A stretch of 64,000 nt of DNA from Micromonospora sp. NBC_00389. Lineage in GTDB: Bacteria; Actinomycetota; Actinomycetes; Mycobacteriales; Micromonosporaceae. Position 1 is the stretch's first letter. The number at the start of each line of letters is the position of its first letter. The notes beneath the pieces are model-generated. The model was not told where the DNA came from. It searched no databases and saw nothing but the letters and a program-made list of their open reading frames with translations. The stretch lies in NCBI RefSeq assembly GCF_036059255.1, contig NZ_CP107947.1, forward strand, positions 1,860,001 to 1,924,000, in the 5' to 3' direction. The position numbers and the translations under genes were made by a program. This document shows positions 57,423 to 64,000 of the stretch, piece by piece.

Positions 57423-57716
57423 ATGGACCACGGTGTGCTGGTCGTCAACTTCGCCGCGCTTCAGCAGGCCGGCGCGGACATCCAGAAGGCGCTGAACACG
57501 CTCGACTCGCAGCTCGGCCAACTCGAACGGGACGCCGCCCCGCTGGTGGCGAGCTGGACGGGCGAGGCCCGGCAGGCGTATGAGCAGCGCCAGGCGCGGT
57601 GGCGCTCCGCCTCACAGGACCTCCAGGCGATGCTGCGCGACATCAGGCTGGCGGTGGGCGACTCCGCCACCGACTATCTGGACACCGAGAAGAAGAACAC
57701 CGGGCTGTTCCAGTGA
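57423..57716 (+). CDS. WXG100 (CFP-10/ESAT-6-like) protein
   Basis: 97 residues: helix (NFAALQQAGADIQKALNTLDSQLGQLERDAAPLVA), turn SWTGEARQAY and second helix (WRSASQDLQAMLRDIRLAVGDSATDYLDTEKK). The C-terminal YxxxD/E secretion signal may be YLDTE (Y-L-D-T-E). ATG with GAGAGGGAG upstream. Confidence 0.92.
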   Translation: MDHGVLVVNFAALQQAGADIQKALNTLDSQLGQLERDAAPLVASWTGEARQAYEQRQARWRSASQDLQAMLRDIRLAVGDSATDYLDTEKKNTGLFQ

Positions 57717-57774
57717 TTCCGGTGGCCCGGGAGCGCTGACCGTGTCCGGGTCGGCGCCCCGGCCGCGCCTGGTC

Positions 57775-57891
57775 GCGGAGCGGGGCGGCGGGCTGGTGGG
57801 TTCAGATCGGGCCGCGGAGCGGGGCGGCGGGCTGGTGGGTTCAGATCGGGCCGCGGAGCGGGGCGGCGGGCTGGCGGGTTCAGGCCGGGTC
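57775..57891. repeat. 39-bp tandem repeat (3 copies) at the mycosin gene end
   Basis: Units at 57775-57813, 57814-57852 (identical) and 57853-57891 (three differences). The third unit contains the mycP stop codon at 57880-57882, so the array looks like an outward expansion of the mycP 3' end. Confidence 0.93.
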
Positions 57892-59103
57892 GGCCGGGCG
57901 CCACCGCCGGCGCGCACCTCGGGGCAGCACCAGGGCGAGCAGCACCACGGCAACCGCCGTCGTGCCGATCACGGCACCGACCAGCAGCGCCCGGTCCCGG
58001 GCAGTCGCCCGACGAGCCTGGCGAGCGACCAGCGCCGGGTCGACCCGGTCGTCGGCGAGCGCCGCGACTGCCCGAGGGCCGGCCGGCCGGGCACCGCCGG
58101 TCTCGGTGACCGCCCGGTAGGGGTTCAGCACACCAGCGCCGTACCCGCCGCCATGACCCGCGCCGGGTGCCGGATCGGCGGTGGCGACGATCCGCTCCGC
58201 CACCTGGGCGGCGGTCAACTCGGGCCGGTACTGGCGCAGCAGCGCCGCGGTGGCAGCCACGAACGGCGCCGCGTAGCTGGTCCCCTCGACCTGGTGGTGG
58301 CCCTGACCGGGCGCGGCGGCCAGCACCTCGCTGCCGGGTGCGACCAGGTCGACGTACGGACCGGCCTGCGAGAAGGTCGCCCGCCCACCGCCCGCCCCGA
58401 TCGCTCCCACCCCGAGCACCCCGTCGTACGCGGCGGGGAACGGGCGCGGGTCCCCGTTGTCGTGCAGGTTGCCGGCGGCGGCCACCAGCACCACGTTCCG
58501 GTCGACCGCGTACCGCACGGCGGAGTGGACCTCCGGGTCGTCGGCGTACAGCACCACGGAGAGGTTCAGCACGTCGGCGTCGTGGTCGACGGCCCAGCGA
58601 ATGGCTCGGGCAAACTCGCTGGCGCTGACCGTGCGCCCCGACTCCCGCCCCTGCACCACCTGCTGCTCACTCACCCGCACCGGCAGGATCCGGGCACCCG
58701 GTGCCAGGCCGTGGAAGGCGACGCCCGGTTGGGGTGCCGCCGCGATGATGCTCGCCACACCGGTGCCGTGCCCGGCGCAGTCCCGGCCGCCGTCCCCGCC
58801 GGGGTCGAGCAGGTCGGTACCGGCCAGCACCTGCCCGGCCAGTTGGGGATGCACCCGGTCGACCCCGGAGTCGACCACCGCCACCGTCACCCCGGCTCCG
58901 GTGGCCAGCGGCGCGAGCCGCGCTGGGTCGTACCGCTGCTGCGGCCAGGGCAGCGCCGTGACCGGCCGGACGGGGGCGAGTGGGGTCGCGCAGGCCGGTG
59001 CCACCCGGAGCGCGACGTCGGCGGCGACGGCCGGGGCGGCCGTGCCGGTCAGCAGTGTGGCCGTCAGACCTGCAAGGACCGGGCGCGCAATCGACCGGGA
59101 CAT
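57880..59103 (-). CDS. mycP: Mycosin, type VII secretion-associated subtilisin-like protease
   Basis: 407-residue S8 protease. Signal peptide (ARPVLAGLTATLLTGTAAPAVA); catalytic Asp in VAVVDSGVD, His in CAGHGTGVAS, oxyanion Asn in VAAAGNLHDN and Ser in VEGTSYAAPF; a C-terminal membrane anchor LLVGAVIGTTAVAVVLLALVL with basic tail. Mycosins stabilise the ESX complex and cleave substrates. ATG 59103 with GGAGG 7 nt upstream. Confidence 0.93.
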   Translation of the reverse strand: MSRSIARPVLAGLTATLLTGTAAPAVAADVALRVAPACATPLAPVRPVTALPWPQQRYDPARLAPLATGAGVTVAVVDSGVDRVHPQLAGQVLAGTDLLDPGGDGGRDCAGHGTGVASIIAAAPQPGVAFHGLAPGARILPVRVSEQQVVQGRESGRTVSASEFARAIRWAVDHDADVLNLSVVLYADDPEVHSAVRYAVDRNVVLVAAAGNLHDNGDPRPFPAAYDGVLGVGAIGAGGGRATFSQAGPYVDLVAPGSEVLAAAPGQGHHQVEGTSYAAPFVAATAALLRQYRPELTAAQVAERIVATADPAPGAGHGGGYGAGVLNPYRAVTETGGARPAGPRAVAALADDRVDPALVARQARRATARDRALLVGAVIGTTAVAVVLLALVLPRGARRRWRPADPA

Positions 59104-59185
59104 CGACGGCCTCCGTATCGTGTCGGCTCCGGAACGGGATGTTATCGCCTCATCGACGCGCAGGCGGACCGCCGCCGGCCAGCAA

Positions 59186-59213
59186 TTGTGATCTTGGTAC
59201 CACCTTGTAGGTT
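59186..59213 (+). promoter_or_regulatory. Promoter of the SseB-domain protein gene
   Basis: TTGTGA (59186-59191), 16-nt spacer, TAGGTT (59208-59213); transcription would start about 35 nt before the GTG at 59256. AT-rich for this genome. Confidence 0.45.
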
Positions 59214-59255
59214 GTACGCGATACCTGTGGCCCGTTCTCGGAAGGAGAGGTGGCC

Positions 59256-62200
59256 GTGACCGAATGGGAGCCGGCCACGGAGGCCGAGGTGGCGATGCGG
59301 GACGCGCTGCGCGCCAACGACCAGGAGCTCTACTTCCGGCTTCTGTCCCGCACCGATCTGTTGTTGCCGGTCGCCGCCCCTGCGCTGCCCGGTCAGGCAC
59401 CATCCGGCTGGGGCACCTGGACCACCGGCGGCCGGACCCACGTGCTGGCCTTCACCTCCGCCGCCGCGCTGCGGGCCTGCCTCGGCGATCACCCCGGCAG
59501 CAACCGACGCGTCCCGTTCACGGATCTCGCGGTCGGCTGGCCCAACCAGGAGTGGTGGCTCGCGGTCAACCCGGGGTTGCCCGTCGAGGGGTACCTACCG
59601 CCCTGGTTCGTCGCCCAGCTCTCCCGGGGCGACGTCCGGCTGCCCGGCCGCGCCATGGGCGCCCGCGCCCGCCTGGAGCGGGCCGAGACCCTGTCCCGGT
59701 CCCGGACCGGTGGGTCCGGTCGGGACGGCACGAACGCCACGGGTGCGTCGCCCGACACCGGGTCGACGTCGTCCGGGTTTGACCCGGCGGCGACCCCGTC
59801 CGGGCTGCCCTCGCCAGCGCGGGGCGCGGTGCCCCGGGTGGGCGGCCCGGTCGCACCGGGCACGTCGTCCCGGACGCCCGGCCCAGGTGAGCTGACGCGC
59901 CGATCTGGCGGGGAAGACATGCCCGCCGCTGGTCAGCGGTACCCGACCGGCCCGCCCCGACCCGGCAGGCCGGGCGACGCAATACCCGGCGTGTCCCGGT
60001 CGGCCGCGTCCCGGTTCACGCCGCTGGCGCCTGCCGACCGCCCCAATGTCGCCCCCACCGAGCAAACCGGTGCCGGTGCGGGCTGGCCGCCGCCGAAGCG
60101 GCCGGGTGCCGACGTCAACGGCCCGGCCGCCGGCAACGGTCCAGCCCCCAGCAACGGCCCAGCCGCTGGCAACAGCAGCGCCGAGAGCGGCCGACGCTCC
60201 TTCTTCGAACCGGCGTCCGGCCGGGGCCGGACCACCGGCCCGGCCTCGGGCGAGGGCCGGTCCGGCGACCGCGCGGTTCCGCCGTCCCGGTTCGGGCCGG
60301 GCAGCCAGCCCTTCCCGCGCCGCCGCCCCGCGGACGGGCCGGGCGGCGAGAACGCGACCCGGGCCTTCCCGATGCCGGATCCGGACGCCACCCGGCCGCT
60401 GCGGCCCCCGGCCGTCGACCCTGGCGCGTCCCGGGGGGTACGAGCGCCGGCACCCGACGACGAACCCACCCAGCCACTGCCACCCCGCCGGTCCGGTCCG
60501 CTGGCCGAGGAGCCCACCCGTGCCTTCCGGGTGCCCGGTCGACCCACCGGCGAGGTGCCGCTGACCCGACTCGGGCGAACCGATCCCTCGGCGGACGAGA
60601 CCCAGGCGATTCCGCGCCGCCGAACGGGCGATTCGGGCCGGTTCGAGCCGGGGGAGGAGCTGCCAGCGTCCATCGCGGAACCAGTCTCCGGCCCGCCCGC
60701 GCCGCGCCGCGGCTTCACGCCCATCGTCATCGAGGGCACCATCATCGAGTCCCGTGACCTCCCCGACCCGGCCGAGGCCGAGGGCCCGGCCGACGCCGCC
60801 TGGCGGTCCGGTCCGCAGTCCGCCGCCGCGCCCTCGTCCAGTCCGGGCCAGTTCGGTCCGGCAGCGTTCGCCCCGGAGCCCACAGCCCCGCCGTCCACCG
60901 GTCCGGGCCCGTTCGGCTCGGCGGCGTCCGTCCCGGAGCCCACAGCCCCGCCGTCCACCGGACTGGGCCAGTTCGGTCCGGAGCCCACAGCCCCGCCCAC
61001 TTCCGGCCCGGACCAGTTCGGTCCGGCGTCGTCCGGTCCGGGATCCTCGGGGCTGGGCCTGTTCGGCCCGTCGGAGGCCGGTGTGGGCGGCGGCCCGGCG
61101 GACGGTGGCTGGGGTGGCGTGCGCGTTGACGACCGCGTCGGCGGGCAGGACGGCGAAGATCGCGCCGACCTCGCCGGACCACCGGTCGGCGTGGACGGCG
61201 CGGATCGGGTCGCCGACGATGTCGGCGGGCAGGCGCCGCGACCTCGGACGGGCAGCGGGGCGGAGCCGGCGCGGCCCGACGCCGACGACAGTGCGGAGCG
61301 CACGGTCCCGGACGGCGGCGAGCAGCACGGGCGGGCACCGGTCGAGTTCCTGCCCGCCAACACGGTCGAGGAGGACCTGCTCGGCGCGGCCGGTGCCGGC
61401 AGCACGGACACGTTCCTGTCCACGCTGCTGCTGGCCCGGGTCCTGCTGCCGGCCGCCCCGGATTCGGTGCGGGGCAGCCGCCCCGGCGACCCGGGTTTCG
61501 TCTGGCGCACCGAGCAGTTGGACGGCGAGACGTACGTGGTGGTCTACACCTCCCCGGAGCGCCTCGCCGACCACGCCGAGGGCGACGTCGACACGGTCCG
61601 GGTGAAGTTCGCCCAACTGATCCGGCGCTGGCCGGACGAGGACTGGTCGTTCGCCGTCAACCCGGGCACTCCGGTCGGGGCCAAGCTGCCCGGCGAGCAG
61701 ATCGTCGCGTTGGCCAACTGGGCCGCGGAGGTGGGGCTCGGCGACGACCTGGAGGTGGACGCGGCGGAGACGCCGGTCGTGGCGGAGCCCGCCGCCCGCC
61801 CCCGGTACGCCCCGGCGGCCGTCGACCCGGCCCGACCAACCGTGATGCAGAAGGCGATCGCGCCCAGCCAGCTCGCGTACTACCTGGAGCGGGGGTACGA
61901 CCGGGTCTCCGGTTTCGTGCACCGGGCCGGCGAGTTGGCCCACCTGACCACGCCGGCTCAGTTGCACGACGCGCTCGGCCTCAGCTACCCGGATTCGCCG
62001 TTCGCTCGGGACGCCGAGGAGATCTACGTGCTGCGCTGGCCGGCGCACCGGCCGAGCCTCTACCGGATCCCGTACGGCGGTCAGAACGAGCCGGCGATGC
62101 GGGCCATGGAGGGCTGGGTCATCGAACGCGCGCCGTTCCGGGGCAACGGCTTCGCCCCGGGCGAGAGCAGCGACGTGGTGGCGGAGTTCAAGGTGGACAG

Positions 62201-62315
62201 CGCGCGGCTGCCACATGGTGCGCAGCTCTGGCGGATCGGCGTGGACGGCACCGAGCGGGTGGTCGCGGTGCTCGACACGGACGCGGTCGTGTGGCGACAG
62301 GTCGGTGAGGCGTGA
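59256..62315 (+). CDS. Large SseB-linker-SseB protein with unknown C-terminal domain
   Basis: 1019 residues. Domain 1 (about 10-130) is SseB-like and includes WPNQEWWLAVNPGLPVEGYLP. Residues about 140-690 are a Pro/Gly/Ser-rich, likely disordered linker with several RxFRVP-like and TRAF/TQPL units and a 60-bp-repeat region. Domain 2 (about 700-830) repeats the SseB pattern with WPDEDWSFAVNPGTPVGAKLP. Domain 3 (about 860-1019) begins MQKAIAPSQLAYYLERGYDRVSGFV and ends GTERVVAVLDTDAVVWRQV; I do not recognise it. No signal peptide. GTG 59256 chosen for spacing to AAGGAGAG; GTG 59250 is possible. Divergent from mycP and coupled to a small downstream gene. Possibly a T7SS-linked effector or scaffold. 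Confidence 0.8.
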   Translation: MTEWEPATEAEVAMRDALRANDQELYFRLLSRTDLLLPVAAPALPGQAPSGWGTWTTGGRTHVLAFTSAAALRACLGDHPGSNRRVPFTDLAVGWPNQEWWLAVNPGLPVEGYLPPWFVAQLSRGDVRLPGRAMGARARLERAETLSRSRTGGSGRDGTNATGASPDTGSTSSGFDPAATPSGLPSPARGAVPRVGGPVAPGTSSRTPGPGELTRRSGGEDMPAAGQRYPTGPPRPGRPGDAIPGVSRSAASRFTPLAPADRPNVAPTEQTGAGAGWPPPKRPGADVNGPAAGNGPAPSNGPAAGNSSAESGRRSFFEPASGRGRTTGPASGEGRSGDRAVPPSRFGPGSQPFPRRRPADGPGGENATRAFPMPDPDATRPLRPPAVDPGASRGVRAPAPDDEPTQPLPPRRSGPLAEEPTRAFRVPGRPTGEVPLTRLGRTDPSADETQAIPRRRTGDSGRFEPGEELPASIAEPVSGPPAPRRGFTPIVIEGTIIESRDLPDPAEAEGPADAAWRSGPQSAAAPSSSPGQFGPAAFAPEPTAPPSTGPGPFGSAASVPEPTAPPSTGLGQFGPEPTAPPTSGPDQFGPASSGPGSSGLGLFGPSEAGVGGGPADGGWGGVRVDDRVGGQDGEDRADLAGPPVGVDGADRVADDVGGQAPRPRTGSGAEPARPDADDSAERTVPDGGEQHGRAPVEFLPANTVEEDLLGAAGAGSTDTFLSTLLLARVLLPAAPDSVRGSRPGDPGFVWRTEQLDGETYVVVYTSPERLADHAEGDVDTVRVKFAQLIRRWPDEDWSFAVNPGTPVGAKLPGEQIVALANWAAEVGLGDDLEVDAAETPVVAEPAARPRYAPAAVDPARPTVMQKAIAPSQLAYYLERGYDRVSGFVHRAGELAHLTTPAQLHDALGLSYPDSPFARDAEEIYVLRWPAHRPSLYRIPYGGQNEPAMRAMEGWVIERAPFRGNGFAPGESSDVVAEFKVDSARLPHGAQLWRIGVDGTERVVAVLDTDAVVWRQVGEA
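60841..61005 (+). repeat. 60-bp in-frame tandem repeat in the SseB-protein linker
   Basis: Units at 60841-60900 and 60901-60960 share most positions (ending in an identical run over CCGGAGCCCACAGCCCC), and a third unit 60961-61005 lacks 15 bp. Encodes units of type GPGQFGPAAFAPEPTAPPST. Confidence 0.88.
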
Positions 62316-62677
62316 TGCGGGACGGCTACGTGGCCCGTTGGCAGGGCCGGGAGTACCAGGCCAGCCCGGACGGCGATGACATCCGGCTGTACCAACCAGA
62401 GCCTGCTGAGGGCTTCGAGGAGGTCCGCGCCGGCCGGTACGTGCGGGTGCTGCCGGCGAGCGAGGTCGAGGACCTGGCGTACGTGCGGACCACCTGCACC
62501 TGGCAGGGGCAGCCGTTCATCGTGCTCGGCGAGCACGACGCCTGGCTGCGGGTGGAGTACACCGGCGGCCGCTGGCCGGTGGCCCAGGCCATGCGGCTGG
62601 AGGTGTTCGACTTCGGCGTCTACCAGGGCTGGGCGCCGGCCGCCGAGGTCACCGACCTGCGGGAGCAGCGGGTCTGA
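62315..62677 (+). CDS. Small protein coupled to the SseB-linker-SseB gene
   Basis: 120 residues, beta-rich and acidic, no signal or membrane segment: YVARWQGREYQASPDGDDIRLY, RAGRYVRVLPASEVEDLAYVRT, WQGQPFIVLGEHDAWLRVEYTGG, FDFGVYQGWAP. The ATG at 62315 shares a base with the upstream stop (TGATG); the overlapping GTG at 62312 is an alternative. Tight coupling to a protein with a novel C-terminal domain makes a cognate partner, such as an immunity-like binder or chaperone, plausible, but no family was recognised. Confidence 0.75.
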   Translation: MRDGYVARWQGREYQASPDGDDIRLYQPEPAEGFEEVRAGRYVRVLPASEVEDLAYVRTTCTWQGQPFIVLGEHDAWLRVEYTGGRWPVAQAMRLEVFDFGVYQGWAPAAEVTDLREQRV

Positions 62678-62681
62678 CCGT

Positions 62682-63614
62682 TCAGGACTTGGCCCACCGC
62701 AGGATCTCGCCGAGCACCAGCTCCGGTGCCTCCAGGTGCGGGAAGTGCCCCACCCCGTCGAGCAGCCGCCACTCGTACGGGGCGACGACGTACCGGCCGG
62801 AGCCCAGTGCGGTACGCGGCAGGGAGGCGACGTCCAGCGCCCCGTGCAGCTGGAGGGTTGGGGTGACCAGCGGCTTCTGCATCAGCCGGACGAACCGGTA
62901 GCCGTGCAGCCGTAGCACCGAACGGAACGCCCAGCGGTACCCCTCCAGCGCACAGAACGCGGCCTGCGGGATGCGCATCGCCTCCCGGCTCCGCTCGGCG
63001 TACGCCTCGAAGTCCGGCCCGGCCACCCAGCGTGGCCCGCCCCAGCGGCGCAGGATCTCCGCCACGGGCGCGGCGCCGTCCCGGGTCAGCACGTGCTCGT
63101 AGCGGGGAAGCTGGAACTTCAGCGCCGGGGTGGAGGCGGCGAACTGCCCGCGCGGGTCGGCGAAGATGGCGGCGCGCAGCCGCAGCGGGTGCGGGGCACC
63201 CAGCACCACCAGCCGGCGGACCAGGGACGGGTGGAACGAGGCCACCGTCCACGCGACCATGCCGCCGACACCGCTGCCGACCAGCGTCGCCGACCGCTCG
63301 CCGAGCGCGCGGATCAACCCGGCGATGTCGGCGGCGAGCGTGTAGCCGTCGTACCCCCGGGGTGGTTTGTCGCTGGCGCCGTAGCCGCGCAGGTCGACAG
63401 CGACCGCGCGGAAACCGGCGTCGGCGACCGCCGGCAGCATGTCGTGCCACGCCCACCAGTGCTCGGGGAAGCCGTGCAGGAAGAGCACCATGGGTCCGGT
63501 GCCGGCCTCGACCACGTGGAACTGGGTGCCGTTGGCTCCGACGAAGCGGTGGGTCCACGGCCCCTCGGTGAGGACGCAGGACTCGTCGACGGCTTCGCCG
63601 CGCTGGTCGGTCAT
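62682..63614 (-). CDS. Alpha/beta hydrolase-fold protein with altered nucleophile elbow
   Basis: 310 residues. Strong resemblance to epoxide-hydrolase-like alpha/beta hydrolases: oxyanion loop HGFPEHWWAW near residue 48, DLRGYGASDKPPRGYDGYT, and the C-terminal His in DGVGHFPHLEAPE. However, the elbow reads LVGSGVGGMVAW where relatives have GHDWGG or GHSxGG, so the nucleophile position is Gly. The protein may be non-catalytic or use another mechanism. ATG 63614. Convergent with the previous gene, 4 nt between stops. Confidence 0.85.
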   Translation of the reverse strand: MTDQRGEAVDESCVLTEGPWTHRFVGANGTQFHVVEAGTGPMVLFLHGFPEHWWAWHDMLPAVADAGFRAVAVDLRGYGASDKPPRGYDGYTLAADIAGLIRALGERSATLVGSGVGGMVAWTVASFHPSLVRRLVVLGAPHPLRLRAAIFADPRGQFAASTPALKFQLPRYEHVLTRDGAAPVAEILRRWGGPRWVAGPDFEAYAERSREAMRIPQAAFCALEGYRWAFRSVLRLHGYRFVRLMQKPLVTPTLQLHGALDVASLPRTALGSGRYVVAPYEWRLLDGVGHFPHLEAPELVLGEILRWAKS

Positions 63615-63696
63615 GCGCCCAGCCTAGGACCCTGGCGCAGGGCGCGGTCCTTGCCGTCCGCCGTGTCCGCTGCTCAGCCGGGCGCAGTACGACGGC

Positions 63697-64000
63697 TCAC
63701 CGCGACACGATGCTCATCGGGAGGCCCGGCCCGCAGCTGATGCGGGCTCGCGCGGCGGCGATCCGTAGCGTCACGAAGCTCCCCGTCCGCAGCTCGCCGG
63801 CGTCCGGACCGTGCAGCGCGTACTCGGTTCCGTCCTCGGCGACGAGCCCGTAGCAGGGGCCGGTGCCGCCCCGGGTGACGGTGCCGCTGACCAGGTCGTT
63901 CTGCCGCAGGTCGCTGGGCGGGCTCGGTTTGGCGACGGGCGGGCGCATCGTCGGCGGCTCGGTGGCGGACAGCGGAGGCCGGGCTCGCGATGCGGTGGCG
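63697..64000 (-). CDS. Unrecognised protein, 5' part outside the window
   Basis: C-terminal part of a gene entering from the right edge; the frame is open to 64000. Visible residues: a Pro-rich segment (ATEPPTMRPPVAKPSPPS), then an OB-like beta domain SGTVTRGGTGPCYGLVAEDGTEYALHGPDAGELRTGSFVTLRIAAARARISCGPGLPMSIVSR with two Cys that could form a disulfide. This looks like the extracytoplasmic domain of a small secreted or lipoprotein. An internal ATG at 63948 could also be the start. Function unknown. Confidence 0.55.
   Translation of the reverse strand, partial: ATASRARPPLSATEPPTMRPPVAKPSPPSDLRQNDLVSGTVTRGGTGPCYGLVAEDGTEYALHGPDAGELRTGSFVTLRIAAARARISCGPGLPMSIVSR

Noticed and set aside
57580..59259. 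559-codon plus-strand frame downstream of the WXG100 pair
   Set aside because: Antisense to mycP, whose catalytic triad, signal peptide and anchor are all intact; its start is formed by the 39-bp repeats.

Overview
The window is very GC-rich DNA with strong GC-ending codon use, many GTG starts, dense 1-4 nt start/stop overlaps and several leaderless-type promoters. Gene content (futalosine menaquinone genes, WXG100/EccE/mycosin type VII secretion genes, 14-gene nuo operon, DUF222-HNH gene, HelD-like motor, IclR and ECF sigma regulators) points to an actinobacterium, most probably Micromonosporaceae (Micromonospora-like). The genus is inferred from gene content and organisation; no database search was possible. 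No rRNA, tRNA, CRISPR array, transposase or prophage was seen.

Layout. 1-1.4 kb: 3' part of a secreted M14 zinc carboxypeptidase. 1.5-4.8 kb: cobalamin riboswitch followed by btuFCD, a vitamin B12 ABC importer. 4.8-8.4 kb, minus strand: a two-domain VOC protein, then an ABC-2 exporter operon with its own small winged-helix regulator and a membrane protein. 8.5-10.8 kb: a four-gene WXG100-type cassette that includes a YbaB-like protein. 10.8-14.7 kb, minus: a HelD-type RNA polymerase motor with an in-frame minisatellite, and a DUF222-HNH endonuclease. 15-17 kb: ArsR regulator and MFS exporter with a clear palindromic operator over the exporter start. 17-17.9 kb: mqnA. 17.9-19.9 kb, minus: two tandem secreted beta-lactamase-fold proteins.

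20.3-24 kb: paaABCDE, the phenylacetyl-CoA epoxidase. 24.1-25.3 kb: mqnC. 25.7-27 kb: a probable sortase-anchored surface protein flanked by two near-identical hairpins. 27.1-29.5 kb: menG, a small acidic protein and a geranylgeranyl/menaquinone reductase preceded by a Rex-like operator. 29.7-45.9 kb: nuoABCDEFGHIJKLMN, complex I, closed by an 18-bp-arm palindromic terminator. 46-47.1 kb: a long-chain polyprenyl diphosphate synthase. Together 17-47 kb is largely a respiratory-chain region: quinone head group (mqnA, mqnC), side chain (polyprenyl synthase), methylation (menG), side-chain reduction and the NADH dehydrogenase that uses the quinone.

47-49.2 kb: divergent MFS exporter and IclR regulator. 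49.3-51.4 kb, minus: Tat-exported PhoX phosphatase with a well-phased PHO box. 51.6-52.9 kb: ECF sigma factor and zinc-finger anti-sigma. 52.9-54.8 kb, minus: RarD/EamA transporter, GNAT acetyltransferase, holin-family membrane protein. 54.9-62.7 kb: a partial type VII secretion locus (eccE, two WXG100 proteins, mycosin) with a large SseB-linker-SseB protein carrying an unrecognised C-terminal domain and a translationally coupled small partner; eccB, eccC and eccD are not in the window. 62.7-64 kb, minus: an alpha/beta hydrolase with an abnormal nucleophile elbow and the 3' part of an unrecognised gene.

A cross-cutting feature is the number of short in-frame tandem repeats (27 bp in btuC, 33 bp in btuD, 6 and 18 bp in helD, 39 bp at the mycP end, 60 bp in the SseB protein), which lengthen tails and linkers without breaking frames.
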